Source: Amycolatopsis sp. cg9 | Lineage (GTDB): Bacteria; Actinomycetota; Actinomycetes; Mycobacteriales; Pseudonocardiaceae | Direction of reading: 5' to 3' | Length of the DNA stretch: 64,000 nucleotides | Assembly (NCBI RefSeq): GCF_041346945.1 | Contig: NZ_CP166850.1 | Location: forward strand, 2,108,001-2,172,000 | In this document: one piece after another, positions 7,013 through 16,092 of the stretch | How the letters are laid out: the number at the start of each line of letters is the position of its first letter | Numbering within the stretch: position 1 is the first letter of the stretch | Position numbers and translations under genes: made by a program | The notes under the pieces: generated by a model | Database searches by the model: none | Told to the model about the DNA's origin: nothing | The model's input: only the letters and a program-made list of their open reading frames with translations

Positions 7013-9847
7013 TCACCACGGCCGGTCGACCGCTCCGCCCGCGAGCGTGAACGTGATGTAGCCGCCCTGGAAGTCGCTGCGGTACACCCCGTTCACCACG
7101 TACTCGTCCGACGTCGGGTAGCGCAGGTAGGACCGCTCCCACCCGAGCGCCGCCCAGCGCTTGCGGATCTCGCCCTTCACCGCGTGCGCGCCGGTCGCCA
7201 CCGTGTAGTAGATCGAGTGGCCGAGGCTGAAGTGGTTGTAGCGGCCGACCCCGTCCGGCGTCACGCCTTCGTCGGTCGTCGGGTAGCCGAGCCCGCGCTC
7301 GTACCCGTACTCCGCCCACTTCTTCCGGATCTCACCGAAGATCGCGTGCGCGCCGTTCGCGGCGGTGTAGTAGATCGACCCGACGTTGCCGCCCTTGACG
7401 AAGTGGTTGTACCGCCCGACGCCGTCCGGCGTGCCGGCCTCGTCGGTCGTCGGGTAGCCGAGCCCGCGCTCGTAGTCCAGCGCCGCCCACTTCTTCCGGA
7501 TCTCACCGTAGAGCGCGTGCGCGCCCGTCGCGGCCGTGTAGTAGATCGACCCGACGTTTCCGTTGTTGACGAAGTGGTTGTACTGCGCCACACCGTCCGG
7601 AGTGGACGCCGTGTCCGACGTCGGCGGGCCGAGGACACCGTGGCCGCCGAACGCGACGTACTTGTCGAGCACCGGGCCGGTCACGAACTTCGTGCCGCCC
7701 ACCGCGCTCCAGTACAGCCGCCCGTTCGCGTAGACCCGGTAGTGGACCGGGCCGTCGGTGACCTCGGGCGCCGTCGGCGCGCCGAGCTTCGCCTGCAGCG
7801 CCGGGTCGGCGTTGTAGCGCTGGTCGATCGGGGTCAAGTAGTTCGCCGTCAGCGTCAGGTCGCTCGTGCCGACGGTGACGATCCACTTCTGGTCCGTCGG
7901 CCCGCCCTGCCAGCCGGCGAACGTCGAGACGCCGTCGATGGCCTTCGCCGCCGCCTCGACGTCGAAGGTGGCGCCCTCGGCGACCATCGCGGTGCTGACG
8001 CCGCCCTCGACCGGGATGCTCAGCGCCGCCGGCTGCGTGCTGACCAGGGTGATCCGGTGCTCGCGCGGCCACGCGGTGTACGTCTTGGACGTCGTGACGC
8101 CCGCGCTGTCGGTCACCGTCGCGGTGAACTCCATCCGGGAGTCCGGGTGCTCGGTGAACGGCGCCTGGAAGCTTTCCCCGGTGCCGCCGGCCCCGGGGTG
8201 CGAGTGGCAGGTCGCCTCGCTCGGGCAGTGCCGCACCGTCGTGCTCCAGGTGATCGGCAGCGCGCCGTCCTCGGCGTCGGTCGCGGTGGCGCTCAGCGAA
8301 ACCTGCTGACCGACCGCGAACGTCGCGGTGTCACCCGGCGTGGTGAGGGCGATCTCCGGGGTGTGGTTGCCCGGCGCGACCGCGACGCTGGTCGTGTCGG
8401 TGGCCCCCAGCGGGTCCCGGACCGTCAGCTTCGCGGTGAACGACTCGGTGCCCGCCGCGTAGGCGTGCGACACGGTCGGGCCCGCGTCGACCGCGGTGGT
8501 CCCGTCGCCGAAGTCCCAGTCGTACTTCAGCAGGTCGTTGTCGTAGTCGACCGAAGCGGAGCCGTCGAACGACACCGTGCGGGTGGCCGGGTCGGTGACC
8601 GACGTGGCCTTGGCGACCGGCGCGGTGTTGTTGGCCGAGTAGGTCAGCCGCCGCAGGTTGCCGGACAGGATGTCGGCGTAGACGATGTCGCCGTTCGGCG
8701 CCGCGGCGAACTTCACCGGGCCACCGATGTCGGTGAAGACCGGCGGGTTCTCCGGGGCCTGCGTGAGCTGGCCCTGCTTGTCGTAGCGCAGGGTCCAGAT
8801 CTTGTGCGTGACGTAGTCGCCGAAGAAGTACGAACCGCGGTAGGCCGCCGGGTAGCTGGATCCGTTGTAGACGATCCCGCCGCTGACGCTGTTGCCCTGC
8901 ATGACGCCGTTGCCGTGCTGGTACTCGAAGACCGGCGGCTGGTTCGCCACGCCGGCGCACTCCGCGAGACCGCTGTAGCCCGGCGTCGGGTGGTTGCCCT
9001 CCCAGCACGGCCACCCCTGGTTCGCGCCGCGCTGGACGACGTCGACCTCTTCCCAGTTGCTCCAGCCGACGTCCCCGGCGACCGGCAGGCCCAGGTTCGG
9101 GTCGATGCTGAACCGGAACGGGTTGCGGAACCCGCGCGCGAACACCTTGCTCGCGGTCGAGCCCGGGTTGGCCGCGTCGTAGTACGGGTTGGCCGGCACC
9201 CCGTTGCCGTTGGCGGCGAGGTGGAAGATCTTGCCGTAGGGCTGGTTGATGTCCTGGGCGCGCAGCGACGCCGGGTCCATCTTGGTGAAGTCGCCGTTGT
9301 CCCCGATGGACAGCCAGAGCGTCCCGTCGGTGGCGGCGACGACCTCGTCGATGCCGTGGACGTTGAAGATGCCCGGCACCTCGAACAGCGACTGCTCACC
9401 GGTCAGCCCGGTCGGCGCGCCCGCCGCGTCGACGGTGACCGTGAACCGCGCCAGCCGCATGACGAAGCCGCTGGTCTGGTTGATCGAGCGCGTCAGGTAG
9501 ATCGTGTGCGACGTCGCGTAGTCCGGCGCCACGGCCAGCCCGACGAGGCCCAGGTCCTCGTTGGTCCGGACCGGGAGCTTCGTGAGCGACCGGCCGGCCG
9601 AGCCGTCGGACGGCAGCCAGCGGACGGTGCCGCTCTTGCCGGTGACGAGCACCGAGTTGTCCGGCAGGTACGCGAAGTCGGTGAGTGGTTCTTGCCCCAG
9701 TCCGGCGCTGGTGTCCCGCAGCACGAACCCCTGCGGAAGCGCTGTCGCCGCCGTCGCCACCCCCGTGGCCACGACGGGCAGCATCGCCCCGGTCAAAACT
9801 GCCGCCACGAAGGCGTGACGGAGTGCGCGAAGTTTTCGCAAGGCCAT
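7013..9847 (-). CDS. Secreted PQQ-type sugar dehydrogenase with PKD and LGFP repeats
   Basis: A 944-residue exported protein. A signal peptide (about 1-33) precedes a glucose/sorbosone dehydrogenase beta-propeller (about 35-395) with DGTLWLSIGDNGD and FARGFRNPFRFSIDPN. A PKD domain follows (about 405-490, DYDNDLLKYDWDFGDG), then a beta-sandwich region (about 495-680). The C-terminal 240 residues are four LGFP repeats (GLGYPTTDE, RYNHF, GSIYYT, GEIRKKWA recurring). LGFP repeats are known from mycolate-bearing actinobacteria and are thought to anchor proteins to the cell wall. The ATG at 9847 is preferred over an upstream in-frame start because it directly follows a G-rich ribosome site and begins the signal peptide. 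PQQ dependence is inferred from the fold. Confidence 0.92.
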   Translation of the reverse strand: MALRKLRALRHAFVAAVLTGAMLPVVATGVATAATALPQGFVLRDTSAGLGQEPLTDFAYLPDNSVLVTGKSGTVRWLPSDGSAGRSLTKLPVRTNEDLGLVGLAVAPDYATSHTIYLTRSINQTSGFVMRLARFTVTVDAAGAPTGLTGEQSLFEVPGIFNVHGIDEVVAATDGTLWLSIGDNGDFTKMDPASLRAQDINQPYGKIFHLAANGNGVPANPYYDAANPGSTASKVFARGFRNPFRFSIDPNLGLPVAGDVGWSNWEEVDVVQRGANQGWPCWEGNHPTPGYSGLAECAGVANQPPVFEYQHGNGVMQGNSVSGGIVYNGSSYPAAYRGSYFFGDYVTHKIWTLRYDKQGQLTQAPENPPVFTDIGGPVKFAAAPNGDIVYADILSGNLRRLTYSANNTAPVAKATSVTDPATRTVSFDGSASVDYDNDLLKYDWDFGDGTTAVDAGPTVSHAYAAGTESFTAKLTVRDPLGATDTTSVAVAPGNHTPEIALTTPGDTATFAVGQQVSLSATATDAEDGALPITWSTTVRHCPSEATCHSHPGAGGTGESFQAPFTEHPDSRMEFTATVTDSAGVTTSKTYTAWPREHRITLVSTQPAALSIPVEGGVSTAMVAEGATFDVEAAAKAIDGVSTFAGWQGGPTDQKWIVTVGTSDLTLTANYLTPIDQRYNADPALQAKLGAPTAPEVTDGPVHYRVYANGRLYWSAVGGTKFVTGPVLDKYVAFGGHGVLGPPTSDTASTPDGVAQYNHFVNNGNVGSIYYTAATGAHALYGEIRKKWAALDYERGLGYPTTDEAGTPDGVGRYNHFVKGGNVGSIYYTAANGAHAIFGEIRKKWAEYGYERGLGYPTTDEGVTPDGVGRYNHFSLGHSIYYTVATGAHAVKGEIRKRWAALGWERSYLRYPTSDEYVVNGVYRSDFQGGYITFTLAGGAVDRPW

Positions 9848-9957
9848 TGGCCCCCCTTCCCAAACGATCACTTATCGTCTGAACAGGGGGGCCAGTTGCA
9901 CTCGGCAGAGTGAATTTATCGGACTGTGACCTACTGTCCGTGCTGGTCCCTATCGCG

Positions 9958-10605
9958 TTACGGGACCACCTGCACGACGTCACCGACGTGCAAAGTGTTG
10001 AAGAACTTCAGGGACGCGGCGGGCGACAGGTGGATGCAGCCGTGCGAGTACACCGACAGGCTGCCGGTGTGGAAAGCGTCGCCCGGGTAGAAGAACACCG
10101 AGTTCGGCATCTCCGCGTTGTCGAACTCCTTCGACAGGTGCATCTTCTCCTTCGACAGCACGTGGAACGTGCCGGTCGGGGTCGGGTAGCCCTTGCGGCC
10201 CGGCAGCATCTTCACCGGCCCGTAGACGACCTTGCCGCCCTGCAGCAGCCACGCCTGGTGCGCCGAGATGTCGACGCAGGCCGCGGTGCCCGACGCCGCG
10301 GCCGCCGCCGCGCACGGCACGCCCGGGTTCTCCGCGGGCGCCGGCTTCGGCTTGGGCTTCGGCTTGGTCGTGGTGGGGGCCGGCTTCGACGTCGTGGGCG
10401 TCGGCGTCGGGCTCGCGCTCGTCGTCGCCGGGGTGGGCGTAGGGGTCGGGGACGCGCTCGACGTCGTCGGCGTCCCGCCGCCGGCACCCGCCGCGACGGC
10501 CCCGCCGCCCGCGTTCGGCCCGCCCGCCGCGCCCCCGCCACCGGAGCAGGCGGCCAGCACGAAGGCGGTGGCCAGCGCGGCCGCTCCCGCCAGAAGCCTC
10601 TTCAC
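9958..10605 (-). CDS. L,D-transpeptidase lipoprotein
   Basis: A 215-residue cell-wall enzyme from GTG 10605. The signal peptide ends in a lipobox (FVLAAC, lipid-modified Cys about residue 20). Next comes a long low-complexity Thr/Pro/Ser/Lys linker (about 45-90) that would reach through the wall. The YkuD-type catalytic domain (about 95-215) has YSHGCIHL with nucleophile Cys about 190 and the conserved His and Gly. Such enzymes make 3-3 cross-links in peptidoglycan. An upstream ATG at 10647 would add 14 residues before the signal peptide; the GTG is preferred because GGGGGTACC precedes it and the lipoprotein signal then has normal length. Confidence 0.93.
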   Translation of the reverse strand: MKRLLAGAAALATAFVLAACSGGGGAAGGPNAGGGAVAAGAGGGTPTTSSASPTPTPTPATTSASPTPTPTTSKPAPTTTKPKPKPKPAPAENPGVPCAAAAAASGTAACVDISAHQAWLLQGGKVVYGPVKMLPGRKGYPTPTGTFHVLSKEKMHLSKEFDNAEMPNSVFFYPGDAFHTGSLSVYSHGCIHLSPAASLKFFNTLHVGDVVQVVP

Positions 10606-10810
10606 GATCCGGTACCCCCAGCTGTCTCGATCATCGCGTTTGGACATCGGTAAAGACGACGGTCACCCGGTAGAGGTTCGTCGGTGAAGGTCACGATTTG
10701 GGTCAACCCGTGGGTTGAGGCCGGAATCCACCCGGTACCGGCCCCCGCGCCGACGAAACCGGGGCGCCACCGGTCGAGGCTGGGAGCACCTGCCGAACCG
10801 AGGAGCCCCC

Positions 10811-11317
10811 ATGCCCACCGCAGCGAACCTCCTGCTCTACGCCGCCATCGCCCTGCTCGTCCTGTACCGGGTCGTCTACCGGCAGGTCCGCGGCACGCTG
10901 CTCGACCGCAAGTCGCTGGTCACGCTGCCGCTCGTGCTGACCGCCGTCGGCGCCTACCTGACGCTGAAAGCGCTGCCGGGCGCGTCCGCCGGGGAGTTCG
11001 GCCTGCTCGCCGCCGACCTGGTGGTGCTCGCCGGGCTCGGCGTCCTGCGCAGCACGACCACGACGCTCACCGAGCGCGCCGGCACGACGTTCCAGAAGGG
11101 CTCGGCGGTCACGATCGGGCTGTGGGCGCTGACCGTCGCGGTCCGGGTCGGCCTGGTGGCGCTCGGGACCGCGCTGGGCGTCGCGGGCCCGCTGACCTCG
11201 GCGTCGATCGCGCTCACCCTCGGCGTCAGCATCGCGGTGCAGAACGCGACGACCTACCTCCGCGTCCAGCGCCGCGGCCTGCCGCTGGCCGACCGGCGCC
11301 CGGCGCTCAGCCGCTGA
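10811..11317 (+). CDS. DUF1453/CcdC-like integral membrane protein
   Basis: A 168-residue membrane protein with four or five hydrophobic segments, starting at ATG 10811 after AGGAG at 10801. The N-terminal segment LLLYAAIALLVLYRVVYRQV followed by RGTLLDRKSLVTLPLVL is typical of the DUF1453/CcdC family. Its function is not established. It is divergent from the L,D-transpeptidase. Its last 11 bp overlap the 3' end of the convergent kinase gene. Confidence 0.75.
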   Translation: MPTAANLLLYAAIALLVLYRVVYRQVRGTLLDRKSLVTLPLVLTAVGAYLTLKALPGASAGEFGLLAADLVVLAGLGVLRSTTTTLTERAGTTFQKGSAVTIGLWALTVAVRVGLVALGTALGVAGPLTSASIALTLGVSIAVQNATTYLRVQRRGLPLADRRPALSR

Positions 11318-12197
11318 CCCGCCCCAGCATCCGCGCGTACATCCGGCCCGGGCTGGGCACCGACGGCGGCACCAGGAACCCGGGCAGCGGCGGCAGCCCG
11401 CCGACGAACCCGCCGAGCCGCTCGTACAGCTCGGCCGCGCCATACGGCCGGGCCTCGGGTTCCTTCGCCAGCACCTCGGCGAGCAGGGCGTTGAGCTGCT
11501 TCGGGACCCCGCGGACCGGCGGCGGCAGCTCCTTGACCTGCCGCTCGAACACCGCGTACGCCGTCGGCCCGTCGAAGAGCCGTCGACCGGTGAGCATCTC
11601 GTGCAGCACGCAGCCGAGCGCGTAGAGGTCGCTGCGCGGTTCGGCGCCGCCCCGCTGGATCTGCTCGGGCGCCATGTACGACGGCGTCCCCAGCAGCTGG
11701 CCGGCCCGCGTGAACTGCGCGGCGTCGGCTTCCCGCAGCACGGCGAGCCCGAAGTCCATCACCTTCACGCCGCCGTCGGGCCCGAGCATCAGGTTGGACG
11801 GCTTGAGGTCGCGGTGGCACACCGCGAGCGCGTGGGCGGCGGTCAGCACCGCGCAGGCCTGCGCCGCGATCGCCGCGGCCCACGGCACCGGCAGCGGCCC
11901 GTGCTCGGCGAGCAGGTCGGCCACGGTCACGCCCTCGACGAACTGCATCACCTGGAACAACCGGTCGTCGTGCGTGCCGTAGTCGTACAGCGTCGGCACG
12001 CCGGGGTGGTCGAGCGTCGCCAGGATCCGCGCCTCGCGCGCGAACCGGGCTTCCAGTTCTTCGTCGCGGCCCGGCAGCCTGAGCAGCTTGATCGCCACGC
12101 GCCGGCCGAGCCTGCGGTCGAACCCGCCGTGCACCGCGCCCATCCCGCCGCGGCCGAGCGGCAGCTCGTCGAGCTCGTAGCGGTCGGCGATCAGCAT
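11307..12197 (-). CDS. Soluble Ser/Thr protein kinase
   Basis: A 296-residue Hanks-type kinase domain with nothing else attached. It shows the glycine loop LGRGGMGAV (15-22), the ATP-binding Lys37 in VAIKLL, the catalytic HRDLKPSN (Asp130), DFG (148-150), and the APE motif in SYMAPEQ. There is no C-terminal membrane anchor or PASTA repeat, so it is cytoplasmic. It lies 8 bp after the adenine methylase gene on the same strand and is probably cotranscribed. A PP2C phosphatase is divergent upstream of that pair, so the three may form a phosphorylation circuit (inference). Confidence 0.93.
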   Translation of the reverse strand: MLIADRYELDELPLGRGGMGAVHGGFDRRLGRRVAIKLLRLPGRDEELEARFAREARILATLDHPGVPTLYDYGTHDDRLFQVMQFVEGVTVADLLAEHGPLPVPWAAAIAAQACAVLTAAHALAVCHRDLKPSNLMLGPDGGVKVMDFGLAVLREADAAQFTRAGQLLGTPSYMAPEQIQRGGAEPRSDLYALGCVLHEMLTGRRLFDGPTAYAVFERQVKELPPPVRGVPKQLNALLAEVLAKEPEARPYGAAELYERLGGFVGGLPPLPGFLVPPSVPSPGRMYARMLGRVSG

Positions 12198-12205
12198 CCG
12201 TTCCC

Positions 12206-13900
12206 CTATCGGCCCGGGCGGAGCCGTCCTTCGACAAGTCCCGCAAAGCCTAGCCGGACCAGCTCACGGCCCGTTTCGGCCGCCTGGCGCAGGACGGTGT
12301 CGAACTCGGCGAGGTTCCGGAAGACCCGGCCGTATTCGCGCTGGACGGTGATCGGGACCCGCGGGATCCGCACCCGCCTGCCGTCGATCCGGGTCGACGC
12401 CGACGCGGCGGGCAGGTCGGCCGCGCGCAGGCAGCCGGCCAGGAAGTCCGCGTCCAGCCGCGCGGCGTCGACGCGGTACACGGTGAGCCCGGCCCCCACC
12501 GGACTTTCCGGTCCACTGTGGACGTACGCGATCCCGGTCACCGACGCCACGACGTCGCCCGCCTCGGCGAGCGGGTGCTCGGCGTCCGCGCGGGCCGCCG
12601 CGTGCCGCACCTCGACGACACCGGCCTTGACCAGCTCGCCGATCGTCGTGAACGCGGGCTCGCCGTCCGCCGCTTCCAACGGCGGCAGCTCGGGGACGAG
12701 TTCGGCGAACCGGCTCCGCACGGCCTCGAAGGCCTGCCCGAGGTCCTCGTCGCTGGTGCGGCGGCGGGCCGGCGTGAGGTCGACGTCGTCGTCGAGCAGG
12801 TCGATGATCCGGACGCCGGATTCGGGGTGCGCGCGGAACTCGCGCCACATTTCGTCCACAGTGGACAGCTCGGCGCCCGCCTCGCCGAGCAGCACCGTGG
12901 ACGGCGGGCGGTCGCCGGCGACCGGCCGCCGCAGCAGCCAGAGGTCGGGACCGGCCGGCGTCAGCGTGACGACCGCGCGGACCGCGCCCGCGCGCAGGAG
13001 GTTGCCGCGGATGCGCTTGCCGCTGCGCCGCCCGGCCGCCGCGCCCGGCATCAGGATCGCCACCGCACCACCGGGTTCGACGTGCGCGAGGCAGTGCTGC
13101 ACCCAGGCGAGCTCGGGCTCGCCGCGCGGCGGGAGCCCGTACTCCCAGCGCGCGTCGCCGACGAGTTCGTCGTGACCCCAGGCGCGTTCGTTGAACGGCG
13201 GGTCGCACAGCACGGCTTCCGCGGTCCGGCCGGCGAAGGCGTCTTCGCGCAACGCGTCGACCGGGTGGACTTCGGCCTCGAGGCCGCGCAGCCGCAGCCG
13301 CAGCGCCGCGATCGACGCCGTCATCGGGTCGCTGTCCTGTCCCAGCACGGTTTTCGCGCCGCTCGCCAGCGCGAGCGCGCCGAAACCGCACGCGGGGTCG
13401 AGGATCGTCGAGACCGGGCCGACGAGCCGCGCCATCAGTTCCGCGATCGGCTCCGGCGTGGCCGACAGCCGCCGCGAGTGCGCCTCGAAGTACCGGCGGC
13501 ACACCAGTTCGAACGCTTCGACCGGGCCCGCGCGGTGCGTCATCTCGCTGAGCAGCGTGAGGAGTTCCGGGTCGTCGAGCTCGCTGTCGAACGTGTCGAA
13601 GATCCCGGCCTGGAACGCGAAGAAGACGCCCGCGCGGTTCACGCGCTCGGCGAGGTCGAGGTCGTCGCCGAGGGCGCGCAGGCGCTGCCAGGCGCGTTCG
13701 CCCTCGCTCAGCTCGAACGGCTTGCCCCGCGCCTCGAACCAGGCGGCGACGGCGGACAGGCCGAACAGCGGGCTCGACGCCGTGCCGCCGACCGGCTGCG
13801 GGAAGTCGGGGTAGCGGCGGCGCCAGTTGCTCACCGCGGCCCGGCCGACCCCGGCGAGCCGCGCGATGTCGGCCGCGCTGACCGTGGCGTCGTCGTCCAT
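12206..13900 (-). CDS. N6-adenine DNA methylase with HTH and recognition domain
   Basis: A 564-residue HsdM-like methylase. An N-terminal helix-turn-helix (about residues 8-60, ADIARLAGVGRAAVSNW) precedes the methylase core. Motif I is LDPACGFGALALA (167-179) for S-adenosylmethionine, and the catalytic motif IV is DPPF (233-236). The C-terminal 140 residues resemble an HsdS target-recognition half (LDADFLAGCLRA, RIPRVPITVQREYGRVF). So modification and specificity are fused in one chain, and no restriction subunit is nearby. This suggests an orphan methylase with a regulatory or protective role. It is followed at 8 bp by a Ser/Thr kinase. DPPF instead of NPPF is an accepted variant in this family. 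Confidence 0.88.
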   Translation of the reverse strand: MDDDATVSAADIARLAGVGRAAVSNWRRRYPDFPQPVGGTASSPLFGLSAVAAWFEARGKPFELSEGERAWQRLRALGDDLDLAERVNRAGVFFAFQAGIFDTFDSELDDPELLTLLSEMTHRAGPVEAFELVCRRYFEAHSRRLSATPEPIAELMARLVGPVSTILDPACGFGALALASGAKTVLGQDSDPMTASIAALRLRLRGLEAEVHPVDALREDAFAGRTAEAVLCDPPFNERAWGHDELVGDARWEYGLPPRGEPELAWVQHCLAHVEPGGAVAILMPGAAAGRRSGKRIRGNLLRAGAVRAVVTLTPAGPDLWLLRRPVAGDRPPSTVLLGEAGAELSTVDEMWREFRAHPESGVRIIDLLDDDVDLTPARRRTSDEDLGQAFEAVRSRFAELVPELPPLEAADGEPAFTTIGELVKAGVVEVRHAAARADAEHPLAEAGDVVASVTGIAYVHSGPESPVGAGLTVYRVDAARLDADFLAGCLRAADLPAASASTRIDGRRVRIPRVPITVQREYGRVFRNLAEFDTVLRQAAETGRELVRLGFAGLVEGRLRPGR

Positions 13901-13969
13901 GGCGAGGACTCTATCGGAGGATGCTCCATTCAGCCGACATGGTTGTGAACTCAGTCAACCAATGCTTAC

Positions 13970-14722
13970 ATGGGGAACATGACACACGATCGGTACGTCC
14001 TGCGGTACGCCGCGGGGTCGGACGTCGGCCAGCGTCGCCGGATCAACGAGGACGCGGTGTACGCGAGTTCCCGCCTGCTCGCCGTCGCCGACGGCATCGG
14101 CGGCCAGCCGCACGGCGAGGTCGCCAGCGCGACCGCGGTGGACGTGCTGCGCGAGCTCGACGTCGACCTCCGGCGGCTCGACCTCACCGGGGTCGACCTG
14201 GCGGCGACGCTGACCGGCGTGGTCAAGTCGATCGACGAGCGGCTGCACGAAGTGGCCGCGCAGGAACCGGAAACCACGGGCATGGGCACAACGCTCACGG
14301 CCCTGATGTTCGACGGCGTCGAGTTCGCGGCGGCCCACATCGGCGACTCCCGCGGCTACCTGCTGCGCGACGGCGCCCTGCGCCGCCTGACCCGCGACCA
14401 CACGCTCGTCCAGGCCCTGGTCGAAGACGGCCGGGTGGCGGCCGAGGACGCGGAGTCCCACCCGCGGCGGTCCCTGCTGATGAAGGCGTTGCAGACAGCG
14501 GGTTCCGGCGACCCGGACATCTGGACGTTCCCGGCGGTGGAGGGCGACCGCTACCTGCTCTGTTCGGACGGCCTGAGCGGCCCGGTCAGCGAACCGCGCC
14601 TGCGGGACGTCCTGTCCGCGGTGGCCGACCCGGCGGAGGCGATCCCGGAGCTGATCCGCCTGGCCAACGAAGGCGGCGGACCGGACAACATCACGTGCGT
14701 GGTGGCCGACGTCACGCGGTGA
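13970..14722 (+). CDS. PP2C-family Ser/Thr phosphatase
   Basis: A 250-residue soluble PPM phosphatase that removes phosphate from Ser/Thr using two metal ions. Metal-binding motifs are clear: RRINEDAVY, AVADGIGGQPHGEVAS, MGTTLTAL, AAHIGDSRGYLLRDG, LLCSDGLSG and GGPDNITCVV. A second ATG lies at 13979, so the exact start is uncertain by 3 residues. It is divergent from the methylase/kinase pair and could reverse that kinase's phosphorylation. A tRNA gene follows 44 bp downstream. Confidence 0.94.
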   Translation: MGNMTHDRYVLRYAAGSDVGQRRRINEDAVYASSRLLAVADGIGGQPHGEVASATAVDVLRELDVDLRRLDLTGVDLAATLTGVVKSIDERLHEVAAQEPETTGMGTTLTALMFDGVEFAAAHIGDSRGYLLRDGALRRLTRDHTLVQALVEDGRVAAEDAESHPRRSLLMKALQTAGSGDPDIWTFPAVEGDRYLLCSDGLSGPVSEPRLRDVLSAVADPAEAIPELIRLANEGGGPDNITCVVADVTR

Positions 14723-14766
14723 CCCACCTTCGAACCGGGGGACGGCCATCCGGTATCGTCTCCTGC

Positions 14767-14851
14767 GGAGGATTGGCCGAGCGGCCTAAGGCGCACGCTT
14801 GGAAAGCGTGTTGGGTTCACGCCCTCGCAGGTTCGAATCCTGTATCCTCCG
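14767..14851 (+). tRNA. tRNA-Ser(GGA)
   Basis: The acceptor arm GGAGGAT (14767-14773) pairs with ATCCTCC (14844-14850). The D-loop GGCCGAGCGGCCTAAGG, anticodon stem CACGC/GCGTG with loop TTGGAAA (anticodon GGA), a long class II variable arm, and the T-loop GTTCGAATC are all present. CCA is not encoded. It reads UCC and UCU serine codons. Confidence 0.96.
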
Positions 14852-14953
14852 CCGTTTGATCAGGCGAAACGCCGGGCCGCGCGCCCGGCGTTTCGTCGTT
14901 TTGCGGCCCGGCGCCGGAAAACCGCTGGCCCGCCCCGGATCGGCGCCCCTAAC

Positions 14954-15838
14954 GTGCCGCGGGTGAGCTACGAGCACCCGCTGGCCTACTTGATCGGTAT
15001 CGAAGGCCTCGCGCTGCTGCGCGCGTTCACCGGCGAACACGACCGCGAGTTCGTCGAAGCCCGGATCGCCGAGGTCCGCCGGCTCCTCGACGACGAATCC
15101 CTCGCCACCGGCGTCGACGTCGACCGGCTCGACACCGTGCCGGGCTACGACCTCTGGGCCGGCACCTACGACGACCCCGCGAACGCCGCGTTCGCGCTCG
15201 ATGAGCCGTGGCTCGAGGAACTGGCGGGCCACCCCGGCGACACCCTCGACGCGGCCTGCGGAACCGGGCGCTACGCGGCCATCCTCGCCGCGCGCGGGCA
15301 TCGGGTGATCGGCGTGGACAGTTCGCCCGGCATGCTCGCCCGCGCCCGCGAACGGGTGCCCACCGCGGACTTCCGGCTCGGCGACCTCACCGCCCTCCCG
15401 GTCGCCGACGCCTCGGTCGATCTCGTCACGTGCGGCCTCGCGCTGACCCACGTCGGCGACCTCGGTCCGGTACTCGCGGAGTTCGCCCGCGTGCTGCGGC
15501 CGGGCGGGCGCGCCGTGCTCTGCGACGTCCACCCGGAGTCCGTCGCCCGCGGCTCGATCCCGTCGCTGCGCGGCCCCGACGGCCGGCCCGGCCGCCTCGC
15601 CTCGCACCGCCACCTCGTCGGCGACTACCTGCGAGCCGCTCTCGCGGCCGGGCTCACGCCGCTTCGCTGCAAAGAACCTTGTCTGCCGACGAAGGATCCA
15701 GCCCCCGCGGCGACCGAGCCCGGACCGTGGGAGCTCTGGCCGTGGAGCCTCGCCGCCCTCGTGCCGGACGCGGCCCGAGCGGCCGGACAGGGTGCGCCGG
15801 CACTGCTCGTCTGGGACTTTCAGCTGCCCGGAATGTGA
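14954..15838 (+). CDS. SAM-dependent class I methyltransferase
   Basis: A 294-residue protein. The first 90 residues are helical. The methyltransferase domain (about 95-210) has motif I LDAACGTGRYAAILAARGH, the acidic motif II VIGVDSSPGMLARAR, and the post-motif VLRPGGRAVLCDVHPE. Its substrate is unknown and no pathway genes surround it. Start codons GTG 14954 and GTG 14963 are both possible. It lies just after tRNA-Ser. Confidence 0.88.
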   Translation: MPRVSYEHPLAYLIGIEGLALLRAFTGEHDREFVEARIAEVRRLLDDESLATGVDVDRLDTVPGYDLWAGTYDDPANAAFALDEPWLEELAGHPGDTLDAACGTGRYAAILAARGHRVIGVDSSPGMLARARERVPTADFRLGDLTALPVADASVDLVTCGLALTHVGDLGPVLAEFARVLRPGGRAVLCDVHPESVARGSIPSLRGPDGRPGRLASHRHLVGDYLRAALAAGLTPLRCKEPCLPTKDPAPAATEPGPWELWPWSLAALVPDAARAAGQGAPALLVWDFQLPGM

Positions 15839-16065
15839 AACCTCTTCGGTGCTGCGCTTTTCTCCCCGGGTACGGCGAGTCACGACCAGGGCTGGGCGAA
15901 ACGGGTTACTCCGGTCGCGCTAGTCTCAGCCCCACCTCGCCCGCCCCCTGTCGAGAAAGGCCAGCAGTGGCACGAAAACCGCTCTGACCTGGGGTAGCGC
16001 TGGCCAGCGACTTCAGTGTGCGGTACTGGTGCCGGGACGACCCCCGCACAGACCGTGATCGGCTC
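15839..16065 (+). other. Gene-free stretch, possible small RNA
   Basis: No coding region of normal codon use is seen in 15839-16210 (372 bp). A perfect terminator-like hairpin follows at 16066-16092, more than 225 bp after the last stop codon and before the next start, so an independent short transcript could end there. The only small frame is GTGGCACGAAAACCGCTCTGA (six codons after GAGAAAGG). No SRP, tmRNA, RNase P or 6C RNA signature was found. Confidence 0.3.
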
Positions 16066-16092
16066 GGCCCCGGACGTCCCACGTCCGGGGCC
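16066..16092 (+). terminator. Perfect 12-bp stem hairpin
   Basis: GGCCCCGGACGT (16066-16077) pairs perfectly with ACGTCCGGGGCC (16081-16092) across a CCC loop. Downstream bases are only mildly T-rich. It separates the methyltransferase region from the FtsK-like operon. Confidence 0.75.

Noticed and set aside
10647..10647. Start of the L,D-transpeptidase at ATG 10647
   Set aside because: It would place 14 charged residues before a lipoprotein signal that already has normal length from GTG 10605, which also has the better ribosome site.
11307..14722. A complete phage growth limitation (Pgl/BREX) system
   Set aside because: There is no PglZ phosphatase, PglY ATPase or large PglW kinase; the PP2C phosphatase is a different family.
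15839..16092. Signal recognition particle RNA or tmRNA
   Set aside because: The conserved GGAAGGAAGCAGC loop of SRP RNA and the tmRNA ends and tag sequence are absent.
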